This document shows, piece after piece, positions 8,656 to 16,805 of a stretch of DNA of 64,000 nucleotides. The notes under the pieces were generated by a model, which was not told where the DNA came from, ran no database searches, and saw only the letters and a list, made by a program, of their open reading frames with translations. Both the position numbers and the translations under genes were made by a program. The stretch spans positions 124,001 through 188,000 of the forward strand of contig CAWBZS010000004.1 in assembly GCA_963793335.1 (NCBI GenBank), read 5' to 3'. The stretch is from Sva-07 sp963793335. Lineage in GTDB: Bacteria > Actinomycetota > Acidimicrobiia > Acidimicrobiales > Ilumatobacteraceae. Numbering within the stretch: the stretch's first letter is position 1; each line of letters starts with the position of its first letter.

Positions 8656-8712
8656 GGTCTTGATCCTTCCCGTTCGTGCCCGCCTTGAATCAGGCGGGTC
8701 GACTGGCGAGTG

Positions 8713-9198
8713 TCAGGCGAGCATCGAGCGGAGCATCCAGGCGGTCTTCTCGTGGACCTGGAGCCGCTGTGTGATCAGATCCGCCGTGGGCTGATCGCTG
8801 GCGCCCTCGGCGACACCGAACGCGGTGCGTGCGGTGCGTGCGACCGCTTCATGGCCGGCGACCAGGTCAGCGAGCATCTCGTTGGCGGACGGAACGCCGT
8901 CGGCCTCGGCGATCGAGGAGAGTTCCGCGAACTGGGCGTAGCTCCCGGGAGCGAATTCGCCGAGCGAACGGATCCGCTCCGCGAGCAGGTCGATCGCCAA
9001 CCAGAGCTCGTTGTACTGGACTTCGAACATCAGGTGCAGCGTGTTGAACATCGGACCGGTGACGTTCCAGTGATAGTTGTGCGTCTTCAGGTAGAGCGTG
9101 TAGGTGTCCGCGAGCAGACGTCCGAGCTCTGACGCGATCTCGAGTCGGGCCTCCTCTGGGATCCCGATGTCGATCGTGGGGCTGCTGATGTCGGTCAT
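8713..9198 (-). CDS. dps: Dps-family ferritin-like DNA protection protein
   Basis: This is a 161-residue four-helix ferritin-like subunit. 'LKTHNYHWNVTGPMFNTLHLMFE' contains the His and Asp/Glu positions of the Dps inter-subunit ferroxidase site, and 'QRLQVHEKTAWMLRSML' is the usual C-terminal helix. Dps dodecamers oxidise Fe(II) with peroxide, store iron and shield DNA. No basic DNA-binding tail is present, so iron/peroxide detoxification may be the main role. Its start overlaps the stop of the cyclase-dioxygenase fusion by four bases (ATGA), and the heliorhodopsin follows after 57 bases, indicating co-expression with the retinal module. Confidence 0.9.
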   Translation of the reverse strand: MTDISSPTIDIGIPEEARLEIASELGRLLADTYTLYLKTHNYHWNVTGPMFNTLHLMFEVQYNELWLAIDLLAERIRSLGEFAPGSYAQFAELSSIAEADGVPSANEMLADLVAGHEAVARTARTAFGVAEGASDQPTADLITQRLQVHEKTAWMLRSMLA

Positions 9199-11432
9199 GG
9201 TCGTTCCTTCCTCGGCGGTAGGTCCACCGAACGCTCCGGTGCCTTCGTGGGCACGGTACCCACCGTACGGGCGGACCAGATCCGTTCCACGACCAGCATG
9301 TGCGGCACCGTCAGCATGCTGACGAACACGAAGGTCAGCGGGACGATCAGGTCGGTTCGGCCCGTGACGGCGGCGGCGACGATCACTGCGACGATCCCGA
9401 GCAGCGACACGGCACTGAGCGGTGCGGCGAGGCGCACGACCGATCGCAGTGGAGCGGGCTCCTCACCGAGCAGATCACCGAGGACGAACAGGTGCGCCAA
9501 CGAGTGCCACAACCCGAAGTACACCGCAAAGCCGATGAGCGGATCGGCGGCGAGGAACAGCGTCGTCAAGGTCGCCACGGTGATCGCCTCGCGGGCCAGC
9601 GTTCTCCGGTCGATGTCGCCGCGGGTGAGTGCCCAGCCGATCACCACGTGCTGCGTGACGAGCAGAGCGCTCCACAGGATCCACCAATCGGCGAGCCACG
9701 GCCAGCTCGCCGGATCGCCACCGCCCAAGCGGTCGATCACGGGGCTGACCGACTCGAGGTGCGCAACGAGTGGGAGACCGATGAGCAGGAGTCCGCGTGA
9801 CCATTGCACGGCGACAGCCCGGCCGGCCGGAAGGCCGAGATACGCCAGATCGGATTGGCCGAAGTGGTGGACCGAGACGGCGAGAAACCCGACGAGCGCC
9901 AGCGTGGGGGTCACGAGCCACACGACACCGACACCGACCATGGCGAGCACGTAGCCGCCAATGAACCGGCGTTGCGAGGACGTGTCGAACGGTCCGCCGA
10001 GCACCGCTGCCGCCAGGTGGTCGACTGCGCCGTGGGGAATGCCGAGTACTGCGACCGTCAGGACGACGACCGCCACCGAGACCGCCCCCGGTTCGGAGAC
10101 GACCAGCGCTGTGGCGGCGACGGCGAGCGTCGTGGCGACGATGGGAAGGAACACGGCTGGCCGGTGGAAGCCGTCGGATCGCTGCTCATCGAGCACCGCA
10201 GTGGTCATCATGCGACGGCGGCGGCGGATCGATGTCAGCGTCGACGCGCTCAGCTCTGCGAACGCTGCACGCAGGAACGGTGACCACGGCAACTGTGACA
10301 CCATCCGGGCGTCGGCACCGAGCGTCGTCTGTTCGTCGAGGAACGTGAGGACGTCGTCGATCGACGTCGTCCTGAAGAGGCGCTCGAAGATCGGCCTCCC
10401 CTGGTCAGGGTGATGATGCAAGATGTTGAGCAGGAGTCTGTCCGCATGTCCGAACCGGGCCGGCGCAGCGGGGAGCGGCTGCGGCCTGCGTCCGGCGGCC
10501 CATCCCTCGACGAGGTGCCGGGTCTGGGCATGGATCCGCTGGAAGGTGTAGCCGGTGGTCGGTTTGGTCATACCGCCGACGGTGCCGATGTTCCAGATGT
10601 GGTCACCCCAGCGTTGGTCGAGCGCACGATCCTCCATGGGGATCGCCCCGTACTCACGCCGCTCGATGGTGACCTGCCCGGCGCCCAGCGCGTCGAGGCG
10701 AGCTCGTATCTGACGGTCGTGGAACGCCTCCGGACGGGGCTCGAGGGAGAACATCGTGTGCTCGACGAGTGCACGGTCGGGCTGCTCGGGAAGGACGTAG
10801 AAGAACGAGGTGCCATCGTGCTGGGCCGTATCGAAGTCCATCAGCGTGACGACGTCGGGGTCGAACACCGGCCGCTCGGTCCGCACCTCCCAACCGCCGA
10901 AGTGCTGGCGGAGGGGATGCCGCACGGCGGCGGCCTTCCCGTCGGGAGAGAGGCGAGCACTCTGGAACACCACCGGCGCCCGCAGTTCACCTTCCGGGAG
11001 TTCGACCACCCCTGCGCCCCGCTCGTTGCGGAGCCCGACGATGTCCTGGGCGACGAAGCGCACATTGGGTCGTGCTCGAGCCTCGTCGAGGATCGCCCGG
11101 TCGTAGTCGCGGCGGCGGACACGGGTGTACGAGCGTCGTGTGACCTCGCCGGGCCAGCGCGGACCACGCAGTTGTTGTGTGGTCTGCCATCCGCGGAAGC
11201 GGACCTGGACCTGGTCCCACGTTCGGTCGGCCAGGTGTGCGAACGGTGTCGCGGGGGTGCCCCAGAACGACCAGATGCGGTCATCGACCGGCTCGAAACT
11301 GCGGTCGATGACCGTGATGCGCTGATCTCGCCCTGGGCTGTGCAGGGCGTGCCACAGGGCGCTGAGCCCGGCGCAGCCCGCGCCGGCGATGATCAAGTCG
11401 GCGTCATGGCGCCGCCCGCTCGGCACGGTCAT
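9195..11432 (-). CDS. Lycopene beta-cyclase fused to Brp/Blh beta-carotene 15,15'-dioxygenase
   Basis: A single 745-residue reading frame carries two enzymes. Residues about 10-400 are a CrtY-type lycopene cyclase: FAD/NAD fold 'LIIAGAGCAGLSALWHAL', then 'DDRIWSFWG' and 'GTVGGMTKPTTGYTFQRI'. Residues about 425-720 are a polytopic Brp/Blh dioxygenase with the iron-ligand histidines in 'GIPHGAVDH' (His467), 'VHHFGQSD' (His522/523), 'WHSLAH' (His643 and His647) and a late 'TVPHM'. The protein would turn lycopene into beta-carotene and cleave it to two retinals at the membrane. An Arg-rich linker (402-408) joins the domains. It lies 18 bases after a small membrane gene and is coupled to dps. Confidence 0.92.
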   Translation of the reverse strand: MTVPSGRRHDADLIIAGAGCAGLSALWHALHSPGRDQRITVIDRSFEPVDDRIWSFWGTPATPFAHLADRTWDQVQVRFRGWQTTQQLRGPRWPGEVTRRSYTRVRRRDYDRAILDEARARPNVRFVAQDIVGLRNERGAGVVELPEGELRAPVVFQSARLSPDGKAAAVRHPLRQHFGGWEVRTERPVFDPDVVTLMDFDTAQHDGTSFFYVLPEQPDRALVEHTMFSLEPRPEAFHDRQIRARLDALGAGQVTIERREYGAIPMEDRALDQRWGDHIWNIGTVGGMTKPTTGYTFQRIHAQTRHLVEGWAAGRRPQPLPAAPARFGHADRLLLNILHHHPDQGRPIFERLFRTTSIDDVLTFLDEQTTLGADARMVSQLPWSPFLRAAFAELSASTLTSIRRRRRMMTTAVLDEQRSDGFHRPAVFLPIVATTLAVAATALVVSEPGAVSVAVVVLTVAVLGIPHGAVDHLAAAVLGGPFDTSSQRRFIGGYVLAMVGVGVVWLVTPTLALVGFLAVSVHHFGQSDLAYLGLPAGRAVAVQWSRGLLLIGLPLVAHLESVSPVIDRLGGGDPASWPWLADWWILWSALLVTQHVVIGWALTRGDIDRRTLAREAITVATLTTLFLAADPLIGFAVYFGLWHSLAHLFVLGDLLGEEPAPLRSVVRLAAPLSAVSLLGIVAVIVAAAVTGRTDLIVPLTFVFVSMLTVPHMLVVERIWSARTVGTVPTKAPERSVDLPPRKERP

Positions 11433-11450
11433 CTCGCCATTCCCCGGACG

Positions 11451-11642
11451 TCAGAATTCGGCCGAGATCACTCGGCGGGCACGATCGGTGGTGCTGGCGG
11501 AGTCGTCGATCTCGACATCGGGGTCGAGTTCGGGATGCTCGTCCAGTTGACGTTCGGTGAGCAGCAGACCGCCGGTCACGACGGTGCCGTAGACGGTGAT
11601 GAGGAAGACGAAGACGCCGATGATGAAGATGGCCAGGCTCAT
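11451..11642 (-). CDS. Tiny membrane protein (63 aa), second gene of retinal operon
   Basis: The protein has one strong N-terminal transmembrane helix (SLAIFIIGVFVFLITVYGTVVTGG) followed by an acidic cytosolic or periplasmic tail 'ERQLDEHPELDPDVEIDD'. No family is recognised. ATG 11642 overlaps the stop of the previous small gene by four bases (ATGA), and the cyclase-dioxygenase starts 18 bases after its stop, so it is an integral part of the operon. A role as an accessory subunit or anchor for the carotenoid enzymes or the rhodopsin is inference from position only. Confidence 0.7.
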   Translation of the reverse strand: MSLAIFIIGVFVFLITVYGTVVTGGLLLTERQLDEHPELDPDVEIDDSASTTDRARRVISAEF

Positions 11643-11860
11643 GACATGACCTCGTCGCGCTGGCGCTCGTTGGTGGGCACGTCGACCGGTGTCAGCATGA
11701 GGGTTCCCAGCGAATGGATCGATGGGACCCAGAGGCCGACGAAGATGCCGGCGGTGGTTTCGCCCTGCACGAAGTACAGCCAGACCGAGAAGAGGAAGGA
11801 GGCGAACCCGGCCACCAGGAACGGAAGTTTCAGGCGGATGGGGGTCGGGAGGCGTTTCAT
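11639..11860 (-). CDS. Tiny membrane protein (73 aa), first gene of retinal operon
   Basis: The protein has a basic N-terminus (MKRLPTPIRLK) and two predicted transmembrane helices (about residues 12-30 and 36-58: 'LPFLVAGFASFLFSVWLYF' and 'AGIFVGLWVPSIHSLGTLML'), with a short charged tail. I do not recognise a family. AAAGGA precedes ATG 11860 at good spacing, and no gene lies upstream on this strand, so this is the probable leader gene of the five-gene unit ending with heliorhodopsin. The sequence upstream is unusually AT-rich for the window. Confidence 0.7.
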   Translation of the reverse strand: MKRLPTPIRLKLPFLVAGFASFLFSVWLYFVQGETTAGIFVGLWVPSIHSLGTLMLTPVDVPTNERQRDEVMS

Positions 11861-11930
11861 GGATGGTCCTTTCGTCGGGTACGAAAGTGTTTAACATCCT
11901 TTAGCGCGATTTATTCCGTTGTGGTGTGTC
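11861..11930 (-). promoter_or_regulatory. Probable promoter region of the retinal/heliorhodopsin operon
   Basis: The 70 bases before the first operon gene are clearly AT-richer than the surroundings and include a 9-base palindromic TGTTTAACA (11888-11896) and a TAAA-rich stretch further upstream. It is the only non-coding space before the five genes. A binding site for a light- or stress-responsive regulator is possible but cannot be assigned by eye. Confidence 0.45.
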
Positions 11931-11978
11931 GCTCCCCGAGACGCGCGAGAAACCCGAGGGGTGGGAGTCTCGTCGAGA

Positions 11979-13442
11979 TCAGGTGCCGCAGAAGGTCCGG
12001 TAGCCGGCAGCGAAGTTCGACGGTGCCGGTTCGCCGTAGCGGCCGAGGCCGGGGCGCTCGTCGAACGGAGCGCTGACGGCGTCGAGGAGACGTTCGAACG
12101 GTTCGAGATCTCCCGATGTCGCTGCGCTGAGCACCTCCTCGACGAGGTGATTGCGCGGGACGTAGATCGGATTCCGGCGATCCAGCTCGTCGGGGCTTGC
12201 AGCCACGTGCGGCCGCCACCGAGCGGCCCACGTGTCGAACCCGTCGCCGAACAGCGACGGGTCGTCCCCCCGGAGTACCGACGACAACGATCGAAACCCG
12301 CTGGTGTAGTCGACGCCGTTGGCCTGCATCAGCGCCAGGAGGTCGGCGACGAGTTCGCTGCCCGTCTCGCCGTCCGCAGCGAGACCGATCTTGGAGTGCA
12401 TCGTCGTCGACCAGGACGACTGGAATCGATCGGGGAACGTCTGGAGCGTTGCTGTTGCGAGTTCGATCGCACGATCCTCGTCGTCGTCGAACAGGGGCAA
12501 CAGTGCCTCGGCGAGCCGAGCGAGGTTCCACGTGGTGATCGCTGGCTGGTTGCCGTATGCGTAGCGACCGCCGTGGTCGATCGAGCTGAACACGGTTGCG
12601 GGGTCGTACGTGTCCATGAACGCGCACGGGCCATAGTCGATGGTCTCACCCGAAATGGTCACGTTGTCGGTGTTCATCACGCCGTGGATGAACCCGACGG
12701 CCATCCACTGCGCCACCAGGTCGGCCTGCACCCCGACGACGTGGTCGAAGAGTGCGAGCGCCGGCCGCTCCGCCGTTGCGGCACTGGGTGCGTGGCGGGA
12801 GATCGCGTGCTCCGCGAGCGCCTCGAGCAGCTCGCGGTCACCGGTTGCCGCGGCGTACTGAAAGGTGCCGACGCGGAGGTGGCTCGACGCCACGCGAGCC
12901 ATGATCGCCCCGGGGACCTGGGCGTGTCGGCCGTCGACCTCCCGGACGATCGTCTCACCGGTGCCGACGACGGCGAGTGCACGCGTCGTCGGAATGCCGA
13001 GTGCGAACATCGCCTCGCCGATCAGGTACTCGCGCAGCATCGGTCCCACCGCGGCGCGGCCGTCTCCGCCACGAGCGAACGGGGTACGGCCCGATCCCTT
13101 CAGGTGCAGGTCGCGGCGGGTCCCGTCGTCCGCGACGAACTCGCCGAGGAGCAAGGCCCTGCCGTCGCCGAGGCGCGGCGAATATCCACCGAACTGGTGT
13201 CCGGCGTACGCCTGCGCAACCGTGGTCACGCCGCTCGGAACGGCGTTGCCTGCGAACACGGCGACGCTCTCAGGCGAACGCAGCGCCTCGGGGTCGAGGT
13301 CGAGTTCCGCGGCCAGTCCCTCGTTGAGGATGATCAGCGAGGGGTTCTCGACCGGTTCCGGCACCCACTCCTGGTAGAGGCCGACCAACTCCCTGGCGAA
13401 GGAGTCGTCGAGATCGAAGCGGGGGCCGGCGGCAACGGACAT
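11979..13442 (-). CDS. selO: SelO/YdiU family protein adenylyltransferase
   Basis: This 487-residue pseudokinase-fold enzyme transfers AMP from ATP to protein Ser/Thr/Tyr residues during oxidative stress. Family hallmarks are 'AQAYAGHQFGGYSPRLGDGRALLLGE', 'LHLKGSGRTPFARGGDGRA' with the conserved Lys and Arg, 'GFIHGVMNTDNVTISGETIDYGPCAFMD' (HGxxNTDN and the DYGP motif, the inverted DFG equivalent), and the C-terminal 'TFCGT'. The penultimate-region Cys, which is selenocysteine in some eukaryotic homologues, is an ordinary TGC codon here. It is monocistronic and ends shortly before the retinal operon promoter region. Confidence 0.93.
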   Translation of the reverse strand: MSVAAGPRFDLDDSFARELVGLYQEWVPEPVENPSLIILNEGLAAELDLDPEALRSPESVAVFAGNAVPSGVTTVAQAYAGHQFGGYSPRLGDGRALLLGEFVADDGTRRDLHLKGSGRTPFARGGDGRAAVGPMLREYLIGEAMFALGIPTTRALAVVGTGETIVREVDGRHAQVPGAIMARVASSHLRVGTFQYAAATGDRELLEALAEHAISRHAPSAATAERPALALFDHVVGVQADLVAQWMAVGFIHGVMNTDNVTISGETIDYGPCAFMDTYDPATVFSSIDHGGRYAYGNQPAITTWNLARLAEALLPLFDDDEDRAIELATATLQTFPDRFQSSWSTTMHSKIGLAADGETGSELVADLLALMQANGVDYTSGFRSLSSVLRGDDPSLFGDGFDTWAARWRPHVAASPDELDRRNPIYVPRNHLVEEVLSAATSGDLEPFERLLDAVSAPFDERPGLGRYGEPAPSNFAAGYRTFCGT

Positions 13443-13477
13443 GCCTCCAGCCTAGGAATCCGCGATCGTCCCCAACC

Positions 13478-13528
13478 CCGAGCGATGAGTTTCCGCGAGC
13501 ACGGGTCGCGTCGAAACTCATCGCTCGG
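13478..13528. repeat. Palindromic intergenic repeat, family A copy 1
   Basis: Perfect 16-base arms (13478-13493 and 13513-13528) surround a loop that itself contains CGCGA/TCGCG. It lies between divergent selO and the FAH-family gene. The 45-base core 13481-13525 aligns without gaps to 31441-31485, matching about 36 of 45 positions by my count. Confidence 0.75.
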
Positions 13529-13622
13529 ACTGCTGAGTCGGGCATCGCTCCGAAAGCGGGTCACCTGGCCGGCCGGATCGCCGCTCGTGCCCGAACGACT
13601 CCGACGTGACAGGCTGACATCC

Positions 13623-14489
13623 ATGGGATTTCGACTTGCGAGCGTCAACGATCGGGCCGTGCTCGTCCACGGCGAGTACTACACCGACCTGGCAACGCAT
13701 TCGTCGGGCGTGTTCGGCGCCGACCCGATGGAGGCGCTCGCTCGCCCCGACCTGCTGTCCGAACTCTCGGCCTCGCTCGACGAGTCGTCGGTGACCGGCC
13801 TGCTCACCGACGTCGTGCTCGGCGCACCGGTGCCGCGACCGCAGAAGTCCTTCGGGATCGGCCTCAACTACGCCGCACACGCCGCGGAAGGGGGACGGGA
13901 GGTGCCTGACAGTCCGCTGGTGTTCACCAAGTTCCCGTCGTGCCTCGTCGGGCCGACCGCGGACGTCGAGATCCGCAGCGACGGCTGCGACTACGAAGGC
14001 GAACTCGTCGTCGTGATCGGCGAGGGTGGTCGCGACATCACCATCGACGACGCGTGGAATCACGTCGTCGGCGTCACGATCGGCCAGGACATCTCCGATC
14101 GGCCCGCGCAGTTCGCCGCCAAGCCGCCGCACTTCGACCTCGGCAAGTCGTTCGACACGTTCGGCCCGATCGGCCCCGTGGTCGTCTCGACCGATGAACT
14201 CGCCGACCGGGACGCCCTGCACGTCGTCTGTGCGGTCAACGGCGAGGTACGCCAGGACGGCAACACCTCCGACCTGATCTTCGACGTGCCGACCCTGGTG
14301 AGCTTCCTGTCCTCGATCACCACCCTCGTCACCGGCGACATCATCTTCACCGGAACGCCCGAAGGCGTCGGCGTCGCACAGGGCAAGTTCCTCGCCGACG
14401 GCGACGTGATCACCACCGCGATCGACGGCATCGGCACGATGACCAACCGGGTCGTGCGGATCAGCGACGCTCGCCCCGTCCGCGGCTGA
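13623..14489 (+). CDS. Fumarylacetoacetate hydrolase family protein
   Basis: This 288-residue enzyme has the FAH C-terminal fold. 'KSFGIGLNYAAHAAEGG' supplies the His near the active site, 'YEGELVVVIGEGGRDI' supplies the metal-binding Glu pair, 'VTIGQDISDR' the metal Asp, and 'KSFDTFGPIGP' the conserved Lys-Ser strand. Members hydrolyse C-C bonds of 2,4-diketo acids or decarboxylate/hydrate catechol meta-cleavage products using Mg/Mn. The following carboxymuconolactone-decarboxylase-like gene starts 13 bases downstream, consistent with an aromatic-acid breakdown pair. Confidence 0.88.
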   Translation: MGFRLASVNDRAVLVHGEYYTDLATHSSGVFGADPMEALARPDLLSELSASLDESSVTGLLTDVVLGAPVPRPQKSFGIGLNYAAHAAEGGREVPDSPLVFTKFPSCLVGPTADVEIRSDGCDYEGELVVVIGEGGRDITIDDAWNHVVGVTIGQDISDRPAQFAAKPPHFDLGKSFDTFGPIGPVVVSTDELADRDALHVVCAVNGEVRQDGNTSDLIFDVPTLVSFLSSITTLVTGDIIFTGTPEGVGVAQGKFLADGDVITTAIDGIGTMTNRVVRISDARPVRG

Positions 14490-14502
14490 CGATGGAGTAC
14501 CG

Positions 14503-15069
14503 ATGAGCGGCGATCGCCCTGGTCCACGAATCGAACCGATCGATCTCGACGACGTCGATGACGAGGAGTTGCAGGCGACGCTTGCCGGTGCGCTCACGAT
14601 CGATGGAACCCCGTTGAACATCTTCGGTGTGCTCGGCCATCACCCCAAACTGCTCAAGCGCTTCAACCTGCTCGGCGGGTTCCTGCTCAACAAGGGGTCG
14701 ATCCCCGAGCGCGAACGCGAACTGGTGATCCTGCGGATCGGGTGGAACGCGCAGGCGGCCTACGAGTTCGGCCAGCACACGGTGATCGGTCAGCGGTGCG
14801 GACTCACCGATGACGAGATCGTTGCGCTGACGATGTCGCCAGCGGATCACCCCTGGAGCGATGGCGACCGAGCCTTGATCGCGATGGCCGACGACCTGTC
14901 CGCAGACGACTGCGTGAGCGACGCGACGTGGGTTGCGCTGGCGACTCGCTGGTCGGAGGCCGAGCTCGTCGAACTGCTCGTGGTCGCCGGTTTCTACCGG
15001 TTGGTGTCGGGGTTTCTGAACAGCACCGGCGTGCAGCTCGATGCCGGCGTGCCGGGCTTCCCGACCTGA
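14503..15069 (+). CDS. Carboxymuconolactone decarboxylase family protein
   Basis: This 188-residue all-helical protein of the AhpD/CMD superfamily has the conserved 'IPERERELVILRIGWNAQAAYEFGQHTVIGQRCGLTDDEI' block at residues about 65-107. The AhpD CxxC pair is absent; Glu and His of 'AYEFGQH' occupy the active-site positions seen in the decarboxylase-like branch. It probably acts with the FAH-family hydrolase encoded just upstream on an aromatic ring-cleavage product. The start ATG 14503 follows a GGAG. Confidence 0.82.
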   Translation: MSGDRPGPRIEPIDLDDVDDEELQATLAGALTIDGTPLNIFGVLGHHPKLLKRFNLLGGFLLNKGSIPERERELVILRIGWNAQAAYEFGQHTVIGQRCGLTDDEIVALTMSPADHPWSDGDRALIAMADDLSADDCVSDATWVALATRWSEAELVELLVVAGFYRLVSGFLNSTGVQLDAGVPGFPT

Positions 15070-15076
15070 CCGGTGA

Positions 15077-15433
15077 TCAGGTCGCCGGTTGGTGCAGTTC
15101 GATGCGGTTGCCCGAGGGGTCGTGCAGGAAGGACTGTTGGCCGGTGCCGACCACCGACGGCTCGGTGACGGCGACGCCCTTGCTACGCAGTTCGTCGACC
15201 GCGCCAGCGAGGTCCGACACCTGGATCGCGAAGTGCTGGCCGACGTCGTCGGGCACGTCGATTTCGAGCAGGTGGACCTGCTGTTCACCGAGGTCGAGCC
15301 ACGCGCCACCGAAGGAGAAGTCGGGTCGGTCGTCGCGCACGGTGAGCCCGAGGGCTCCGGTGTAGAACGCAACGCTCTCGGCGGTGTCACGCACGTTGAG
15401 CGACACGTGGTGAACACCCAGCGGCTCGATCAC
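15077..15433 (-). CDS. VOC-family glyoxalase-like protein
   Basis: This 118-residue protein is a single complete VOC module with plausible metal ligands: His in 'GVHHVSLNVRDTAESVAFY', His in 'EQQVHLLEI', and Glu in the terminal strand 'DPSGNRIELHQ'. Homodimers of such modules act as glyoxalases, epimerases or fosfomycin-type thiol transferases; no more exact assignment is possible. The start is the GTG at 15433, overlapping the stop of the DinB-like gene by four bases (GTGA), so the two are translationally coupled. Confidence 0.8.
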   Translation of the reverse strand: MIEPLGVHHVSLNVRDTAESVAFYTGALGLTVRDDRPDFSFGGAWLDLGEQQVHLLEIDVPDDVGQHFAIQVSDLAGAVDELRSKGVAVTEPSVVGTGQQSFLHDPSGNRIELHQPAT

Positions 15434-16050
15434 GACGTCATCCCGCCGAGTCCGACCAGGCCTCGCGCCAACTCGATCTCGCCCATGTGTCGCAGACCGT
15501 GCTGGTACAGCCAGCATTCGAACGCGTCGAGCACCTTGATGCCGTCGGGTCCGGCGCAGCGAGCGCTGTAGGTCGAGGCGATCACTGGCGGATACGGCTT
15601 GGCGATCAGTACTCGTTGCAGGTCGACGGGGTCCATCGTGCGGAGGTGTTCCTCGGTGCGTTCGAACACCGCCCGCTGGTACTCCTTGTAGGTCTCGTAG
15701 TCGCCGATTCGTTGGGCGACCATCTCGTCGACGGTCTTCTCCTTGCCGTGGTCGGCGATCGTCAGCTGCATGCGTTCCTGCCACTCGTCGTTCCAGATCG
15801 GCGGCTCGCCGGTGATCACCGTGAACCCCCCGTCGTGCACGTTGACGTAGTGGAACAGGGAGAACGCGATCGGCAGGACACCCTCGCGCTCGAAGTGGTT
15901 GACGTGTTCGAGCTCCATCGTGTCGACGGCCTGGTAGTAGAGCGAGTGCATCGTTCGCATCCGCCGGTACAGCGAATCGAGCATCGGGTCGGACAGCGGC
16001 GGACCGCTGTTGAGGTCGAGGTCGATGGTCGCATCATCGGTGTCAGCCAT
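15430..16050 (-). CDS. DinB-like superfamily protein (putative)
   Basis: This 206-residue helical protein has spaced His residues ('MELEHVNHFE' near residue 50, 'FSLFHYVNVHDGG', and 'YQHGLRHMGEIELARGL' near the end). The pattern resembles the metal-binding four-helix bundle of DinB/YfiT-like proteins, some of which are thiol- or mycothiol-dependent. ATG 16050 is preferred over an in-frame GTG at 16080. It precedes and is coupled to a VOC gene. A mycothiol-linked detoxification role is possible but unproven. Confidence 0.6.
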   Translation of the reverse strand: MADTDDATIDLDLNSGPPLSDPMLDSLYRRMRTMHSLYYQAVDTMELEHVNHFEREGVLPIAFSLFHYVNVHDGGFTVITGEPPIWNDEWQERMQLTIADHGKEKTVDEMVAQRIGDYETYKEYQRAVFERTEEHLRTMDPVDLQRVLIAKPYPPVIASTYSARCAGPDGIKVLDAFECWLYQHGLRHMGEIELARGLVGLGGMTS

Positions 16051-16081
16051 CTTGCGACCGTACTCTGCGGCGACGCGCACG

Positions 16082-16720
16082 TCAGAGGCCGTCGAGATCG
16101 TAGATGCCTCGGGCGGGCTCGTCGGTCGGATCGATCTCGAGGTCGTTGAGCAGTCCGTGGCGGAGGTCGTACACCCAGCCGTGAACGTGGCGGCGCATGT
16201 CCGAGCCCCACCGGCGTTGGACGAACGAGGTGGAACACAACCGGTAGACCTGTTCTCGAACGTTCAGTTCCACCAGTCGTTGGTGCCGCAGCGTGGCGTC
16301 GTCGATCGCGTCGAGCTCGTCGTGGTAGATCCGGTAGACGTCTTTGATCGTGCGGAGCCATTTGTCGATCAGGCCGTGGTACGAGCCGTCGACCGCCGCG
16401 GCCACGCCGCCGCAGCCGTAGTGGCCGCACACGATGACGTGCTCCACCTCGAGGACCTCGACAGCGAACTGCAGCACGGACATCAGGTTCATGTCCGTGT
16501 GCACGACGAGATTGGCGATGTTTCGGTGGATGAAGATCTCGCCGCTGCGAACGCCGACCATCTCGTTCGCGTTCACCCGGCTGTCGGAGCACCCGATGAA
16601 CAGGTATCGGGGCTGCTGACCGGCTGCGAGGCGCTCGAAGTGCTCCGGGTCGGCAGCCAGCTCGGCGTCGACCCAGCGGCGGTTGTTCTCGAAGAGCTCT
16701 GCGTAGCTCGTGGAGGGCAC
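16082..16720 (-). CDS. Beta-class carbonic anhydrase
   Basis: This 212-residue beta-carbonic anhydrase interconverts CO2 and bicarbonate. Zinc ligands are visible: Cys44 in 'FIGCSDSRVN', His100 and Cys103 in 'VCGHYGCGGV', and the Asp46-Arg48 dyad of the CxDxR motif is intact. 'LFENNRRW' near the N-terminus is the usual first helix. The start is taken at GTG 16720; the divergent regulator begins 85 bases away. Its next neighbour on this strand begins 30 bases downstream. Confidence 0.92.
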   Translation of the reverse strand: MPSTSYAELFENNRRWVDAELAADPEHFERLAAGQQPRYLFIGCSDSRVNANEMVGVRSGEIFIHRNIANLVVHTDMNLMSVLQFAVEVLEVEHVIVCGHYGCGGVAAAVDGSYHGLIDKWLRTIKDVYRIYHDELDAIDDATLRHQRLVELNVREQVYRLCSTSFVQRRWGSDMRRHVHGWVYDLRHGLLNDLEIDPTDEPARGIYDLDGL

Positions 16721-16805
16721 GCTCCCCAGCCTGCCACACGCGACCCCGTCCCCCTCAGCAACAAAAGAAGTTGAGTTCCGGTAATGAGCTTCGTAGTCTG
16801 GGACC

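Noticed and set aside
11979..13442. SelO as a selenoprotein
   Set aside because: The C-terminal Cys codon is TGC; only the eukaryotic namesake has selenocysteine there.
11919..13622. Long plus-strand extension upstream of the FAH-family gene
   Set aside because: It is opposite to selO, has random composition, and the FAH fold starts at ATG 13623.
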